Source: Nemertoderma westbladi (Eukaryota; Xenacoelomorpha; Nemertodermatida; Nemertodermatidae). Taken from it: a DNA stretch of 64,000 nt. The stretch lies in contig JAUCBJ010008288.1 of the NCBI GenBank assembly GCA_032718475.1, forward strand, positions 20,883-84,882. Reading direction: 5' to 3'. Below are positions 1 through 10,248 of this stretch, in pieces. Numbering within the stretch: position 1 is the stretch's first letter; each line of letters starts with the position of its first letter. The position numbers were made by a program, and so were the translations under genes. The notes beneath the pieces are model-generated. The model had not been told where the DNA came from. It saw nothing but the letters and a program-made list of their open reading frames with translations, and ran no database searches.

Positions 1-632
1 CAATTGTTACTTCGTTCTATTTTTCAATTTGCAATTTATTTATCAAATCAATCCATTATATCAAATCGTCGTAGGTTATGGTACAAAAATATTAGTTTAT
101 CTTCGCGATCAGGAAGTAGACGAGAGCGTTTCTCCTCAAATACATTACCAACCTCTACAAATATTCGCTCGGAATAAATTGAAGACGCTGCACGCTGGTG
201 ATACTAAATATATGTACAAGTATTTGTAAATTAGGAAACGCTCTTCTCGTCCCGTTTAGTTAGGATAATTGACATACTTATCTACTTCTAAATTCATAAT
301 ATTATAAAGTCAAATTCCTTATCATGACCTTGTTGATCATGATCCAGCACGTTATCTATCGACGCAGTACCTAACGCCCAAAGGACCAAATGATACCCTC
401 CCTCCCTCCAGTTCTGTTCATGCATAAAGGTACCATATAGCTGATTCAAGGAAAAAAGTGGTCGTATATAAAAAATCCAGCTTTGGCCGGCCGGTTTGAA
501 AGTTTGAAAATAGTCAATCCGGCACATCCCTAGTATAGGCCTTGCCTACATAAAGTAAGGCAGGTATGGCAGCCTAAATAGGTCTTTAAAATACCTGAGT
601 GTTTAAAGCTCATCTATCCCATCATATTAGAC
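1..632. other. AT-rich sequence without a recognisable gene
   Basis: Only short unsupported reading frames are present. No splice-consistent coding signal, repeat array or RNA gene was seen. The LINE fragment begins at about 633. Confidence 0.5.
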
Positions 633-1188
633 ATGTACCGAACAACAAGAGTCCCACAAGAAATGAAAACAAATAAGTTGGTACCAGTTCCCAAGAAGGG
701 CAACCTAACACTCTATGGTTCTTTTCGGGGAATCTCATTGATCTCGATTGCTGCAAAGCTATACAATAGAATTCTATTAAATCGCATCAGGGATCCCATT
801 GAGAGACTGCTCCGTGGAAATCAGAATGGGTTCCGTAAAGGTCGTGGGACCATGGAGCCAATTTTGGCACTTAGAAGGATAATTGAAGAATTATCAAAAA
901 AGAAAGACAGGCATCTGGCTGTTATCTTTGTTGACTTCTTCAAGGCCTTTGATTCAGTCTCTCGGTCACGTATGTTCAGCATACTTTCATTATATGGGAT
1001 TCCTGATGAAATTATGGCAGCAATCAGATCAGTATACGATGGTTCGACAACATTTGTGTCTACTGTTGACGGTGACACAGAACCATTTGAAGTGTTATGC
1101 GGCGTCCTCCAGGGAGACACACTTGCACCATTCTTGTTCATAATTGTGGTTGACAATGTTCAACGCATGTCCTTAGATCATCATAATG
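633..1188 (+). pseudogene. RTE-clade LINE reverse transcriptase fragment (copy 1)
   Basis: This is the central reverse transcriptase region of a non-LTR retrotransposon, which would copy element RNA at a nicked target. Visible blocks include a YGSFRGISLIS stretch (motif 2 of the LINE RT), FVDFFKAFDSV with the first catalytic Asp (motif A), and GVLQGDTLAPFLF (motif B). The YADD-type motif lies beyond the break. The translation is nearly identical to the minus-strand copy at 62903-63976, so both belong to one family. Clade assignment to RTE rests on the C-terminal region seen in that other copy (RRVHCVKY, RFAGHC, DRELW). The endonuclease and start are absent. The frame ends in an insertion at 1189, and LINE sequence resumes at 1431. 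Confidence 0.85.
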
Positions 1189-1430
1189 CTTATTATTATT
1201 ATTATTATTTTATTATTTAATCACAAATGTTTAAAACAGAGGAGAAAAACATATGGTATTAAAAAACAACTAGGTTATTGCACGAGTATAAACAGGTACA
1301 AGGGAACACTTACAGTTGTCGCCCCTCAATAAGACACAGATAGAATTGGTATGACGAATATGGCACAAAATATGAAATAAAAATAAAAACAGACTCATAT
1401 TAAAAAACAGACAAAATCAATGAATCAAAA
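1189..1430. mobile_element. 242-bp insertion inside the LINE, with a 4-bp target duplication
   Basis: Comparison with the uninterrupted LINE copy near 63765 shows that 242 bp have been inserted. The bases aatg at 1185-1188 recur at 1431-1434, where the intact copy has one occurrence. The insert starts with a TTA microsatellite and is otherwise A-rich on the right. It has no ORF and no clear terminal inverted repeats. It could be a short non-autonomous element of unknown type. Confidence 0.6.
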
Positions 1431-1488
1431 AATGATGATGGGGTGATGATAACTCCTCCTACTGGCTCCAGAAGTCGAGGAAATCCTG
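1431..1488 (+). pseudogene. Continuation of RTE LINE copy 1
   Basis: The segment encodes the DGVMITPPTGSRSRGN stretch that in the copy at 62903-63976 directly follows the region ending at 1188. It is cut off by the satellite that starts at about 1489, just before the FADD active-site motif. Confidence 0.8.
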
Positions 1489-2537
1489 CTGTTAAAAATA
1501 TCGAGTGTTGAAAAATATCGAGATGAAAAATATCGAGAGTAAAAATTCGAGTGTTGAAAATATCGAGAGTAAAAATATCGAGTGTTGAAAAATATCGAGA
1601 GTAAAAATTCGAGTGTTGAAAATATAGAGAGTAAAAATATCGAGTGTTGAAAAATATCGAGAGTAAAAATATCGAGTGTTGAAAAATGTCGAGTGTTGAA
1701 AAGTATCGAGAGTAAAAATATCGTGAGTAAAAATATCGAGTGTTGGAAAATATCGAGAGTAAAAATATCGAGAGTAAAAATATCGAGAGTAAAAATATCG
1801 AGTGTTGAAAAATGTCGAGAGTAAAAATATTGAGAGTAAAAATATCAAGTGTTGAAAAATATCGAGAGTAAAAATTAGAGTGTTGAAAATATCGAGAGTA
1901 AAAATATCGAGTGTTGAAAAATATCGAGAGTAAAAATATCGAGTGTTGAAAAATGTCGAGTGTTGAAAAGTATCGAGAGTAAAAATATCGTGAGTAAAAA
2001 TATCGAGTGTTGAAAAATGTCGTGTGTTGAAAAATATCGAGTGTTGAAAAATATCGAGTGTTGAAAAATATCGAGTGTTGAAAAATATCGAGAGTAAAAA
2101 TATCGAGTGTTGAAAAATGTCGAGTGTTGAAAAGTATCGAGAGTAAAAATAGCGAGTGTAAAAATATCGAGTGTTGAAAAATATCGAGTGTTGAAAAATA
2201 TCGAGAGTAAAAATATCGAGTGTTGAAAAATGTCGAGTGTTGAAAAGTATCGAGAGTAAAAATATCGTGAGTAAAAATATCGAGTGTTGAAAAATATCGA
2301 GTGTTGAAAAATATCGAGTGTTGAAAAATATCGAGTGTTGAAAAATATCGAGTGTTGAAAAATATCGAGAGTAAAAATTCGAGTGTTGAAAATATCGAGA
2401 GTAAAAATATCGAGTGTTGAAAAATATCGAGAGTAAAAATATCGAGTGTTGAAAAATGTCGAGTGTTGAAAAGTATCGAGAGTAAAAATATCGAGAGTAA
2501 AAATATCGAGAGTAAAAATATCGAGTGTTGAAAAATA
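1489..2537. repeat. 15/17-bp two-monomer satellite array
   Basis: Roughly 1 kb is built from two related monomers, TATCGAGTGTTGAAAAA (17 bp) and TATCGAGAGTAAAAA (15 bp), in irregular order. Variants include TGTCGAG and single-base drop-outs. Some higher-order blocks of several monomers are repeated. All three minus-strand frames stay open across most of it because the monomers lack stops in that direction, so the long translations there are artefacts. Confidence 0.95.
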
Positions 2538-3120
2538 CTGCATAAAAATGCAATACAGATCAAAATGCAATGCAAAAAAAATACTGCGGTAAAAATAATG
2601 CATTTTGCGTGAGCATTTCATTTAGAATTATGGGACAATATTGCAGTGCATGGGTTACAACAGTGCAAGTGCAAGTAAATGGCATTAATACACCTTGGGT
2701 ATTGGGTACCCATTTACCAGATTTATTATACTAGCTAGTTTTTCCTATTTTTTTAATTTAAAAAATATTATAGAAAAAGTGCTAGCTATCAATTTTGATA
2801 AATATTTTTGTTCTAGAACACATTTTTTAGTTGTAGAATTTTTAGCTGAGAATGTCTTCCTTCGTGAGGCGAAACCTACCGGACAGCCGTCAACTGATCA
2901 CGGATTGCCTAACGGATTGCATGAAACCGCCTAAGTTCAGTTGCCTATTAGTTTTTTTTACATACAATTGTCCTTGCATACCTACCGGTAAGGTTTTTTA
3001 CTTAACATGCTTAACAATAAATAATATAATTATCAATTAACGATATTTATTAACACACAAATTTTAAAAAGTTATTTAAAATTTTCGAAATGAGAGTGGG
3101 TCTAATACGGTAAAAAAAAA
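2538..3120. other. Non-coding AT-rich spacer
   Basis: It begins with short A-rich tracts trailing the satellite and then unique AT-rich DNA. I see no gene, repeat array or mobile-element terminus. Confidence 0.5.
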
Positions 3121-3371
3121 TGCGTGCGAACGACTTAGTATGTCGTGCGAAGGACTTACTAAGTCGTGCGAACGACTTACTAAGTCGTGCGAACGGCATA
3201 CTAAGTCGTGTGAACGATTTACTAAGTCGTGCGAACGACATACTAAGTCGTGCGAACGACTTACTAAGTCGTGCGAACGACATACTAACTCGTGCGAACG
3301 ACTTACTAAGTCGTGCGAACGACATACTAACTCGTGCGAACGACTTACTAAGTCGTGCGAACGACTTACTA
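3121..3371. repeat. 21-bp tandem array, left arm
   Basis: About twelve copies of a 21-bp unit of the form ACTTACTAAGTCGTGCGAACG. Each unit contains the partly palindromic core TCGTGCGAACGA. The array forms the outer part of the left inverted arm. Confidence 0.9.
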
Positions 3372-3597
3372 ACTTTACTTTGATTGGCTAAATAGTAATA
3401 AAAGTACAACCTTTTTAGCGGGATTTTCAATTCAATCGACAGCATTTGTTGATGTCATTATTGGTTGAAAATATTATTATCAATGGCTGAACGCGCTCTG
3501 TTAACATCGACGTACTTTAACTTAGGCCTAACAGATGTCATCTGCTTTAAAACTAAATAATGAAATTTTCCTAAGCTGCGCCATCGATGTAACAGGT

Positions 3598-3837
3598 CTA
3601 TTGCATATTGTCTGTGTGATCTCTACGGATGAACTTCTGAAAGTCTCGAACGCGAACATTTTCTGTTCCAAAATCCCCACAAACAATCCGCGGATCACCC
3701 TTGTTCTCAGTTATCGCTTCCAGGAAGTAGCCCCCGATAAATTTACTGTCATTGTTGGTGTTATACACGTTCAACCAAATCATTTTCCGGGAATATCCAT
3801 CAATGCACCCACTGGTTTCATTAGGGATGTTACGCAT
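3598..3837 (-). pseudogene. Integrase-core (DDE) transposase fragment
   Basis: A 79-residue open segment resembles the catalytic core of eukaryotic integrase-like transposases. IDGYSRKMIWL holds the first Asp and GDFGTENVRVRDF the second Asp context. The downstream Glu region and the N- and C-terminal domains are missing, so it cannot be functional alone. It lies in the spacer between the two inverted arms. It may be the decayed transposase of this element or a captured piece of another one. The exact superfamily (for example Ginger- or IS3EU-like) cannot be settled by eye. Confidence 0.65.
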
Positions 3838-4375
3838 TACTTATTCGAATTAATTTTATTAAGAACGAGCGTAAGCGACTGAGTGAAATATGAAACGAGA
3901 GCCTGAAAGTGAAATACGGGTACGTACTTTATTTAAATCGAATATTGTGGCGGAGTCACAATATTGTACAATACTCTAAATAGTAGGACCTATCTCACCT
4001 CCCCCCAAAACCTGAGATTTCGACTACAGCTGTTCGATACAATAGTGAGATGGGAATGTTGCTTAGCAACACAGCAACAACACCTGACACTATAATCAGC
4101 TTATCTAACAGCGCTGACCGTAGATAATACAGCTATTTACTGAATAAGTTAAAATAAAATTAATATGTTAAAGATATTATAATTTGCTACAATATGTCGG
4201 TTGTATTGTCGGCCTAAGTTAAAGTACGTCGATATTAACAGAGCGCGTTCAGCCATTGATAATAATATTTTCAACCAATAATGCCATCAACAAATGCTGT
4301 AGATTGAATTGAAAATCCCGCTAAAAAGGTTGTACTTTTATTACCAGTATTATTTAGCCAATCAAAGTAAAGTTA

Positions 4376-4632
4376 GTAAGTCGTTCGCACGCGTTAGTTA
4401 AGTCGTTCGCACGACTTAGTATGTCGTTCGCACGACTTAGTAAGTCGTTCGCACGAGTTAGTAGGTCGTTCGCACGAGTTAGTTAAGTCGTTCGCACGAC
4501 TTAGTATGTCGTTCGCACGACTTAGTAAGTCGTTCGCACGAGTTAGTATGTCGTTCGCACGAGTTAGTTAAGTCGTTCGCACGACATACTAAGTCGTTCG
4601 CACGACATACTAAGTCGTTCGCACGAGTTAGC
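4376..4632. repeat. 21-bp tandem array, right arm
   Basis: Reverse-complement counterpart of the 3121-3371 array, with about twelve units containing TCGTTCGCACGA. Some units carry a one-base insertion (GTTAAGTCG instead of GTAAGTCG), so the two arms have diverged slightly in register. Confidence 0.9.
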
Positions 4633-5084
4633 GAAAAAATTTTTTTTCTCATGTCCCTTTAGGGGCTCCGTAGTCTAAAGTTTAGCAATTTATATAATTA
4701 TGAAATGTATAGTATAATCAACATTGCACTATAAACAGCACACTACACGAATTTTAGCTATGGTCGGAGATCTGACTAGTCAACTACTGTATCTTCCTTT
4801 ATTATTATTCTAATTCTCCGCTTTTCTTGTTGTTATTTCATTGAGTTTTACCATGGAATCTTTCTTGTGTAGTTCGATATTTGGTTTTTGTACTAGTTGT
4901 GGGCTGTTACCATCGTCCACTACAACACACGGAACCATTGTCTCCTTGGTTCCCTTTCTGTCTCGTCGTTTATTTACGGTGTAATTACTCCGGGTTCGCT
5001 GTATCAAATCGAATCGTCTGCGTCGACCTGCGTTAATTAGTTAATATAATAATAGATTCGTACATATAGCTAATTCATAATATC
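4633..5084. other. Non-coding spacer
   Basis: There is no supported gene. A 65-residue minus-strand frame at 4810-5007 has no recognisable motif and no flanking splice support. The stretch ends at the gttac (5085-5089) that may be the target duplication of the next element. Confidence 0.5.
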
Positions 5085-5089
5085 GTTAC

Positions 5090-5945
5090 TGTAAGCGCGT
5101 ATTATTTACGTTATACTGTTTCGGGATAACATTATTGATGGCAGTTTAATCTAATTAGTATATTTACGTAAGTTATCACAATAGTTAATGTTATTAACCA
5201 AGTTTACAGTCTAACTTACTTTGTGGCTCGCCCCATAGGCAGGATCGTTATCTGCTCGCATTATTATACTGTATGTAGCCCATTGTATTATTGCAAATAG
5301 AACATATCATGTTCACTTAATAGACGTAAGATGGCGTATTGCTAGCTGATATATATAGGCATGACACAGTAGTGTTAGAACCATTATTACTACTATTATT
5401 ATCATTGTTATCTGATATCTGACTTCCGGTGGCAGTGTGACATTCAGTATTTTGATGGTACCGGTAGCGGTAATATGAATCCGTCAATGTATATGGAGTA
5501 GCCGGGCCTATTTCGGGCTGTTGGCCGGTTCAGTCTGGGATGTGATAGGGCTAGTTTGCGCTAGGGTTTCACGGGATTATTTATATTGTGGGGGGCTTAT
5601 TTTATATGGTACGGTATCAAAATTAAAAATACTATAATGTTCAATGTATTGTGGTAATTATTGTGATACGTAACAAAGCCCCACAGTTTTATTTAGTGCT
5701 ATTGCAAATGATATTGCTAATGTTATTGCTATTGCTATAAATTGCTGTACATCGTTTTATATTCGAGTAATATTTCCGTAATTACATTTCAGTATTTGAT
5801 TGACATGACATATTAAAACGTAAAATAAATAAGAAAGTTTTTGTATAAAACTTGAGCATTTCAAAAGCATCTAACTCTCAATTAAAAGAGGGGAAAAACA
5901 AGGGGTTTTTATTCGATGTCCATGTGACGCATTAACGCGCTCACA
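5090..5945 (+). repeat. 5' LTR of the LARD-like element
   Basis: 856 bp, starting TGTAAGCGCGT and ending ACGCGCTCACA, so the ends form an imperfect inverted repeat. It contains a TATAAT box at 5634-5639. The copy at 7787-8654 is a near-identical direct repeat. Confidence 0.8.
5634..5639 (+). promoter_or_regulatory. Candidate LTR TATA box
   Basis: TATAAT lies 29 bp upstream of 5663, the first base of the 33-bp segment that is complementary to the sequence just inside the LTR. A TATA box at this distance would place transcription start at about 5663. Confidence 0.45.
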
Positions 5946-5950
5946 TTTTC

Positions 5951-5983
5951 TAAATAAAACTGTGGGGGTTTGTTACGTATCAC
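5951..5983 (+). other. Candidate self-complementary primer-binding region
   Basis: Beginning 5 nt after the 5' LTR, this 33-nt segment is the reverse complement of LTR bases 5663-5695 with one mismatch. It sits where the primer-binding site should be, and there is no TGG-type tRNA site here. In RNA, the 5' end of the transcript could anneal to it and prime, as in Tf1-like self-priming. It could instead be the terminal inverted repeat of a small nested element spanning 5662-5984. Confidence 0.5.
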
Positions 5984-6681
5984 ATGTTGGATGGGAGACG
6001 TGTGTAAAATATATAATATATCTAAGTTCGTAGTGAGTAATGTAGGGTAGGGGCAACTAATATCTTTCATTACCTTTTCAGGATGTGGACCGGTGGCGCA
6101 ACAGGGAGCTAATTTGTCAATATACTTTGTGTGTATGCTTACTTAGTATATATGTCGCGTACAGGTGTGTGTGTAGGTGTACCTGTACGTATATGTGGTC
6201 CGCATTACGTAATGACTGTATCGCTATTTAATTAAATCAATGTCATGTATGTGTCTTGCACGATTTTTCATAGCTAAGTTAGTGTTGTTGGCTTTATGCT
6301 CCATCTAAATAATTTAACTAAAAATTGGGATCGTCAAATAAAATTTAAGTTTTGGCTTAGAAGTTAATGTATCACGATATTTTTCGCGGTCCATTCTGCA
6401 AAATTAGTATTTTATCTACTTGAAACTTATGGTGTGTTGTGGAATGACTTCAGCCAGTTCCAATCAACATAGCATAAGTGAGTCTTCGCTTTTGGCTAAA
6501 CCAATTATAATAACTTACGTATGATCAACTTTTAATTGATCAAACAAGTGATTACTTCTAGCGCTTACTATTGATCCCAGGAACTGTAAGTCCGATAGCT
6601 GTTTTAGACTGGCATGCAACTGACTAAGAAACTCTATAGGAAACATATTGGTGGAACGCAGAAGGAATGAACCGCTCATAA

Positions 6682-6903
6682 ATGGACGAACGGATCGAGT
6701 TCCCCGAGTATCCTCGACATGTGTGGAACGACATGGCGGATATCATAGGCCCTAGTTGGAGGGACGAAATGCACAGAGAGAGGTTCAATTACCTTTACCC
6801 GGCGCCGTTATGGACTCTTGAAGCTCTAACCATACCAAGCGTTCATATTATTCGCCCATTACGACTACAAACTCGAATTCGACGTCAGGTAGTCTGGCTA
6901 TGA
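6682..6903 (+). CDS. Small ORF of unknown function inside the LARD-like element
   Basis: A 73-codon frame with an ATG start in the interior of the LTR element. Its composition is protein-like (acidic, aromatic-rich, for example PSWRDEMHRERFNYLYPAP), but I recognise no family. An overlapping minus-strand frame (6848-7039) is also open. It may be a remnant of the parental element's coding region. Confidence 0.25.
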   Translation: MDERIEFPEYPRHVWNDMADIIGPSWRDEMHRERFNYLYPAPLWTLEALTIPSVHIIRPLRLQTRIRRQVVWL

Positions 6904-7092
6904 GCCACTCGCGTTCCTCAACGAACTCTACGGGCTGGAGCTGATACTTATTAGAATGTAAATCATTTATTAATTTCCCAGTAGCATGGTATTCGTCCTG
7001 CAGTCGCAGTTCCCTTGTGACATCGCAATCGAGACGCACGAGACCCCGCCATTGGTATATATATATGGCACACTACCCTGATCACTGACACC

Positions 7093-7483
7093 TTAAAGAA
7101 CGACTATTTTGTATTATATTGCACTAAAGAAAGACTATTTTGTATTATATTGCACTAAAGAAAGACTATTTTGTATTATATTGCACTAAAGGAAGTCTAT
7201 TTTGTATTATATTGCACTAAAGAAAGACTATTTTGTATTATATTGCACTAAAGGAAGTCTATTTTGTATTATATTGCACTAAAGAAAGACTATTTTGTAT
7301 TATATTGCACTAAAGAAAGACTATTTTGTATTATATTGCACTAAAGAAAGACTATTTTGTATTATATTGCACTAAAGAAAGACTATTTTGTATTATATTG
7401 CACTAAAGAAAGAGACTATTTTGTATTATATTGCACTAAAGAAAGACTATTTTGTATTATATTGTGTACTAAAGAAAGTCTAT
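7093..7483. repeat. 31-bp minisatellite
   Basis: About twelve and a half head-to-tail copies of a 31-bp unit containing GACTATTTTGTATTATATTG, with few substitutions. The spacing is continuous with no unique spacers. It lies in the interior of the LARD-like element, 3' of the small ORF. Confidence 0.95.
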
Positions 7484-7786
7484 CTCTGTTATATTTGAAT
7501 TCCACGTAAATGTATGGTATGTTTATTTACTACATTTATTTTCTCAATACATTTTATTGATAAGATACAAACATCTAAAAATTATATTAAGTAGAGAATT
7601 TTGATTCAGATAAAGTTTAATCTTACTTAATCAGTCTTAATTTTATATTATAACTCGAAGTATCCGTTGTAGTATGTCTTACCTATATCCTAATTATAAA
7701 TATATTACTTGTGCAATATGTAAAAATAATTACGCCGTGTATATTTGTTGTAAGTCGTGAATTTGAGAAAATTCACTGGTGGTGGG

Positions 7787-8654
7787 TGTAAGCGCGTATT
7801 ATTTACGTTATACTGTTTCGGGATAACATTATTGATGGCAGTTTAATCTAATTAGTATATTTACGTAAGTTATCAAAATAGTTAATGTTATTAACCAAGT
7901 TTACAGTCTAACTTACTTTGTGGCTCGCCCCATAGGCAGGATCGTTATCTGCTTGCATTATTATACTGTATGTAGCCCATTGTATTATTGCAAATAGAAC
8001 ATATCATGTTCATTTACTAGACGTAAGATGGCGTATTGCTAGCTGATATATATAGGCATGACACAGCAGTGTTAGAACCATTATTACTACTATTATTATC
8101 ATTGTTATCTGATATCTGACTTCCGGCGGTGGCAGTGTGACATTCAGTATTTTGATGGTACCGGTAGCGGTAATATGAATCCGTCAATGTATATGGAGTA
8201 GCCGGGCCTATTTCGGGCTGTTGGCCGGTTCAGTCTGGGATGTGATAGGGCTAGTTTGCGCTAGGGTTTCACGGGATTATTTATATTGTGGGGGGCTTAT
8301 TTTATATGGTACGGTATCAAAATTAAAAATACTATAATGTTCAATGTATTGTGGTAATTATTGTGATACGTAACAAAGCCCCACAGTTTTATTTAGTGCT
8401 ATTGCAAATGATATTGCTAATGTTATTGCTATTGCTATAAATTACTATAAATTGCTGTACATCGTTTTATATTCGAGTAATAATTTCGTAATTGCATTTC
8501 AGTATTTGATTGACATGACATATTAAAACGTAAAATAAATAAGAAAGTTTTGTATAAAACTTGAGCATTTCAAAAGCATCTAACTCTCAATTAAAAGAGG
8601 GGAAAAACAAGGGGTTTTTATTCGATGTCCATGTGACGCATTAACGCGCTCACA
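7787..8654 (+). repeat. 3' LTR of the LARD-like element
   Basis: 868-bp direct copy of 5090-5945. It differs by a few substitutions and by short insertions, for example about 10 bp near 8443 and 3 bp near 8127. It is followed by gttgc, which matches four of five bases of the left flank. Confidence 0.8.
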
Positions 8655-9452
8655 GTTGCCTTTTTTTTGCGAGATGACGTTTAAGACAATTTATTAGAAA
8701 TCAGTTTCTAAATGTACAGTATTTTATTAATTTATTTAAAACTAGAAGTTATTATATTAAAATAATACTAGGCTGAGCTGTGAAACGTCTTTTTACGTTT
8801 TCACTATTTGTTATTATATTTTCACGTAGCTTTTTTTGGTATTTGAAAGAGTCTGTCTCTGCAACCGACACCATAAAAACACACCGGTTGTCACCAAGTT
8901 AATGTTTTAGAAAATACGATTTTCCTTTCCATATTCTGTTATTTCGACCCCCCCCCCCCCCCCCCCCGTTTGTAAAATCTACGTCGTAAGCCGACAGCCG
9001 TACAATAATTATTGTGAACAAAATTGAAACTGTATAACGTGTTCGCACTGCATTCTTGTTTATTGATTTTGATACTACTGTAGCTCTGCTGTTGCTATAT
9101 GTAGTATCCAGTGCAATGTATTTCAAACTTTGATATACGGTTTACTTTCGTTATGTGCATTGTTCATATTTTATGGAAATAATGGAAAGGAAATTATTAA
9201 ATTGAATATTGATTTGATTATGCCATTGTAACCGGTTACCTTCCCTAAACGTTAGGTACGATTTGTGGCTGTTGTCGCCTGAAAGCTTTCAGGGTAGCAT
9301 TTACACCCATTGAACCCTTCAGAATGCAAATGACATCATATTCAACTCGAGTGATTGAGGTTGTGGATAAAAATGTATTCGATCGGAACGGGTCTAATAT
9401 AATATATATCATATGATATATTTCAACTTACAGTACTTACATAAATCTGATG
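8655..9452. other. Non-coding spacer with a poly-C tract
   Basis: AT-rich single-copy DNA with a run of 20 C residues at 8948-8967. The minus-strand frame across it translates the run as poly-Gly and is not a credible gene. The stretch ends where the 49-bp minisatellite begins. Confidence 0.6.
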
Positions 9453-10248
9453 GTCTCTCTCCCCGTACCGGTAACAGAGCCCCACTACTACTAACCTCGT
9501 TCTCTCTCTCCCCATACCAGTAACAGAGCCCCACTACTACTAACCTCGTTCTCTCTCTCCCTGTACCGGTAACAGAGCCCCACTACTACCAAACTCGTTC
9601 TCTCTCTCCCCGTACCGGTAACAGAGCCCCACTACTACTAACCTCGTTCTCTATCTCCCTGTACCGGTAACAGAGCCCCACTACTACTAACCTCGTTCTC
9701 TCTCTCCCTGTACCGGTAACAGAGCCCCACTATTACTAACCTCGTTCTCTCTCTCCCCGTACCAGTAACAGAGCCCCACTACTACTAACCTCATTCTCTC
9801 TCTCCCCGTAACAGTAACAGAGCCCCACTACTACTAACCTCGTTCTCTCTCTCCCCGTACCAGTAACAGAGCCCCACTACTACTAACCTCGTTCTCTCTC
9901 TCCCCGTACCAGTAACAGAGCCCCACTACTACTAACCTCATTCTCTCTCTCCCCGTAACAGTAACAGAGCCCCACTACTACCAACCTCGTTCTCTCTCTC
10001 CCCGTACCGGTAACAGAGCCCCACTATTACTAATCTCGTTCTCTCTCTCCCTGTACCACTAACAGAACCCCACTACTACTAATCTCGTTCTCTCTCTCCC
10101 TGTACCGGTAACAGAGCCCCACTACTACTAACCTCGTTCTCTCTCTCCCCGTAACAGTAACAGAGCCCCACTACTACGAACCTCGTTCTCTCTCTCCCCA
10201 TACCAGTAACAGAGCCCCACTACTACTAACCTCATTCTCTCTCTCCCT
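9453..10248. repeat. 49-bp minisatellite, block A
   Basis: About sixteen copies of a 49-bp unit. Each unit consists of ACCGGTAACAGAGCCCC, then a CTACTACTAACCTCG segment, then a (TC)n stretch and CCCCGT. Copies vary at the CCGG/CCAG site and in the pyrimidine tract. The array continues at 12197-14122 and 20680-20790 and is interrupted by two retroelements. Confidence 0.95.

Larger units (their letters stand above)
3121..4632. mobile_element. Foldback-like element with long repeat-built inverted arms
   Basis: Two arms of about 410-420 bp (3121-3528 and 4211-4632) are inverted copies of each other, separated by about 680 bp. The outer part of each arm is a tandem array of a 21-bp unit containing TCGTGCGAACGA. 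The inner part is about 150 bp of unique sequence that matches the opposite arm in reverse complement with few mismatches. This is the architecture of foldback (FB/Galileo/TIR-array) DNA transposons. The spacer carries an integrase-core fragment. No target duplication was identified, so the outer limits are approximate. Confidence 0.75.
5090..8654 (+). mobile_element. Non-autonomous LTR retrotransposon (LARD-like)
   Basis: Two direct repeats of 856 and 868 bp bound a 1.84-kb interior. Both begin TGTAAGCGCG and end CGCGCTCACA, the TG...CA form of LTRs. The flanks read gttac on the left (5085-5089) and gttgc on the right (8655-8659), which fits a 5-bp target duplication with one later change. 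The interior has no gag or pol, only a 73-codon frame and a 31-bp minisatellite, so the element would need a helper. A G-rich tract (CTGGTGGTGGG, 7776-7786) before the right LTR is a plausible polypurine tract and sets the plus orientation. By eye the LTRs differ at about eight positions plus three small indels. Confidence 0.75.

Noticed and set aside
1400-2621. Three long overlapping minus-strand ORFs (248-391 codons) rich in FSTLDIF repeats
   Set aside because: They are translations of the 15/17-bp satellite, which lacks stops in that direction in all frames. There is no start context, domain or conservation signal.
7093-7483. Regular 31-bp repeats considered as a CRISPR-like array
   Set aside because: Copies are head to tail without unique spacers, lie in animal DNA and have no cas genes. 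It is a minisatellite.
5090-8654. The duplicated ~860-bp segments considered as two separate MITEs
   Set aside because: Both copies have TG...CA ends, the same orientation and near-matching 5-bp flanks on the outer sides only, which fits LTRs of one element better.
8899-9126. Minus-strand ORF with a poly-Gly run
   Set aside because: The run is the translated poly-C tract at 8948-8967, and no other protein feature is present.
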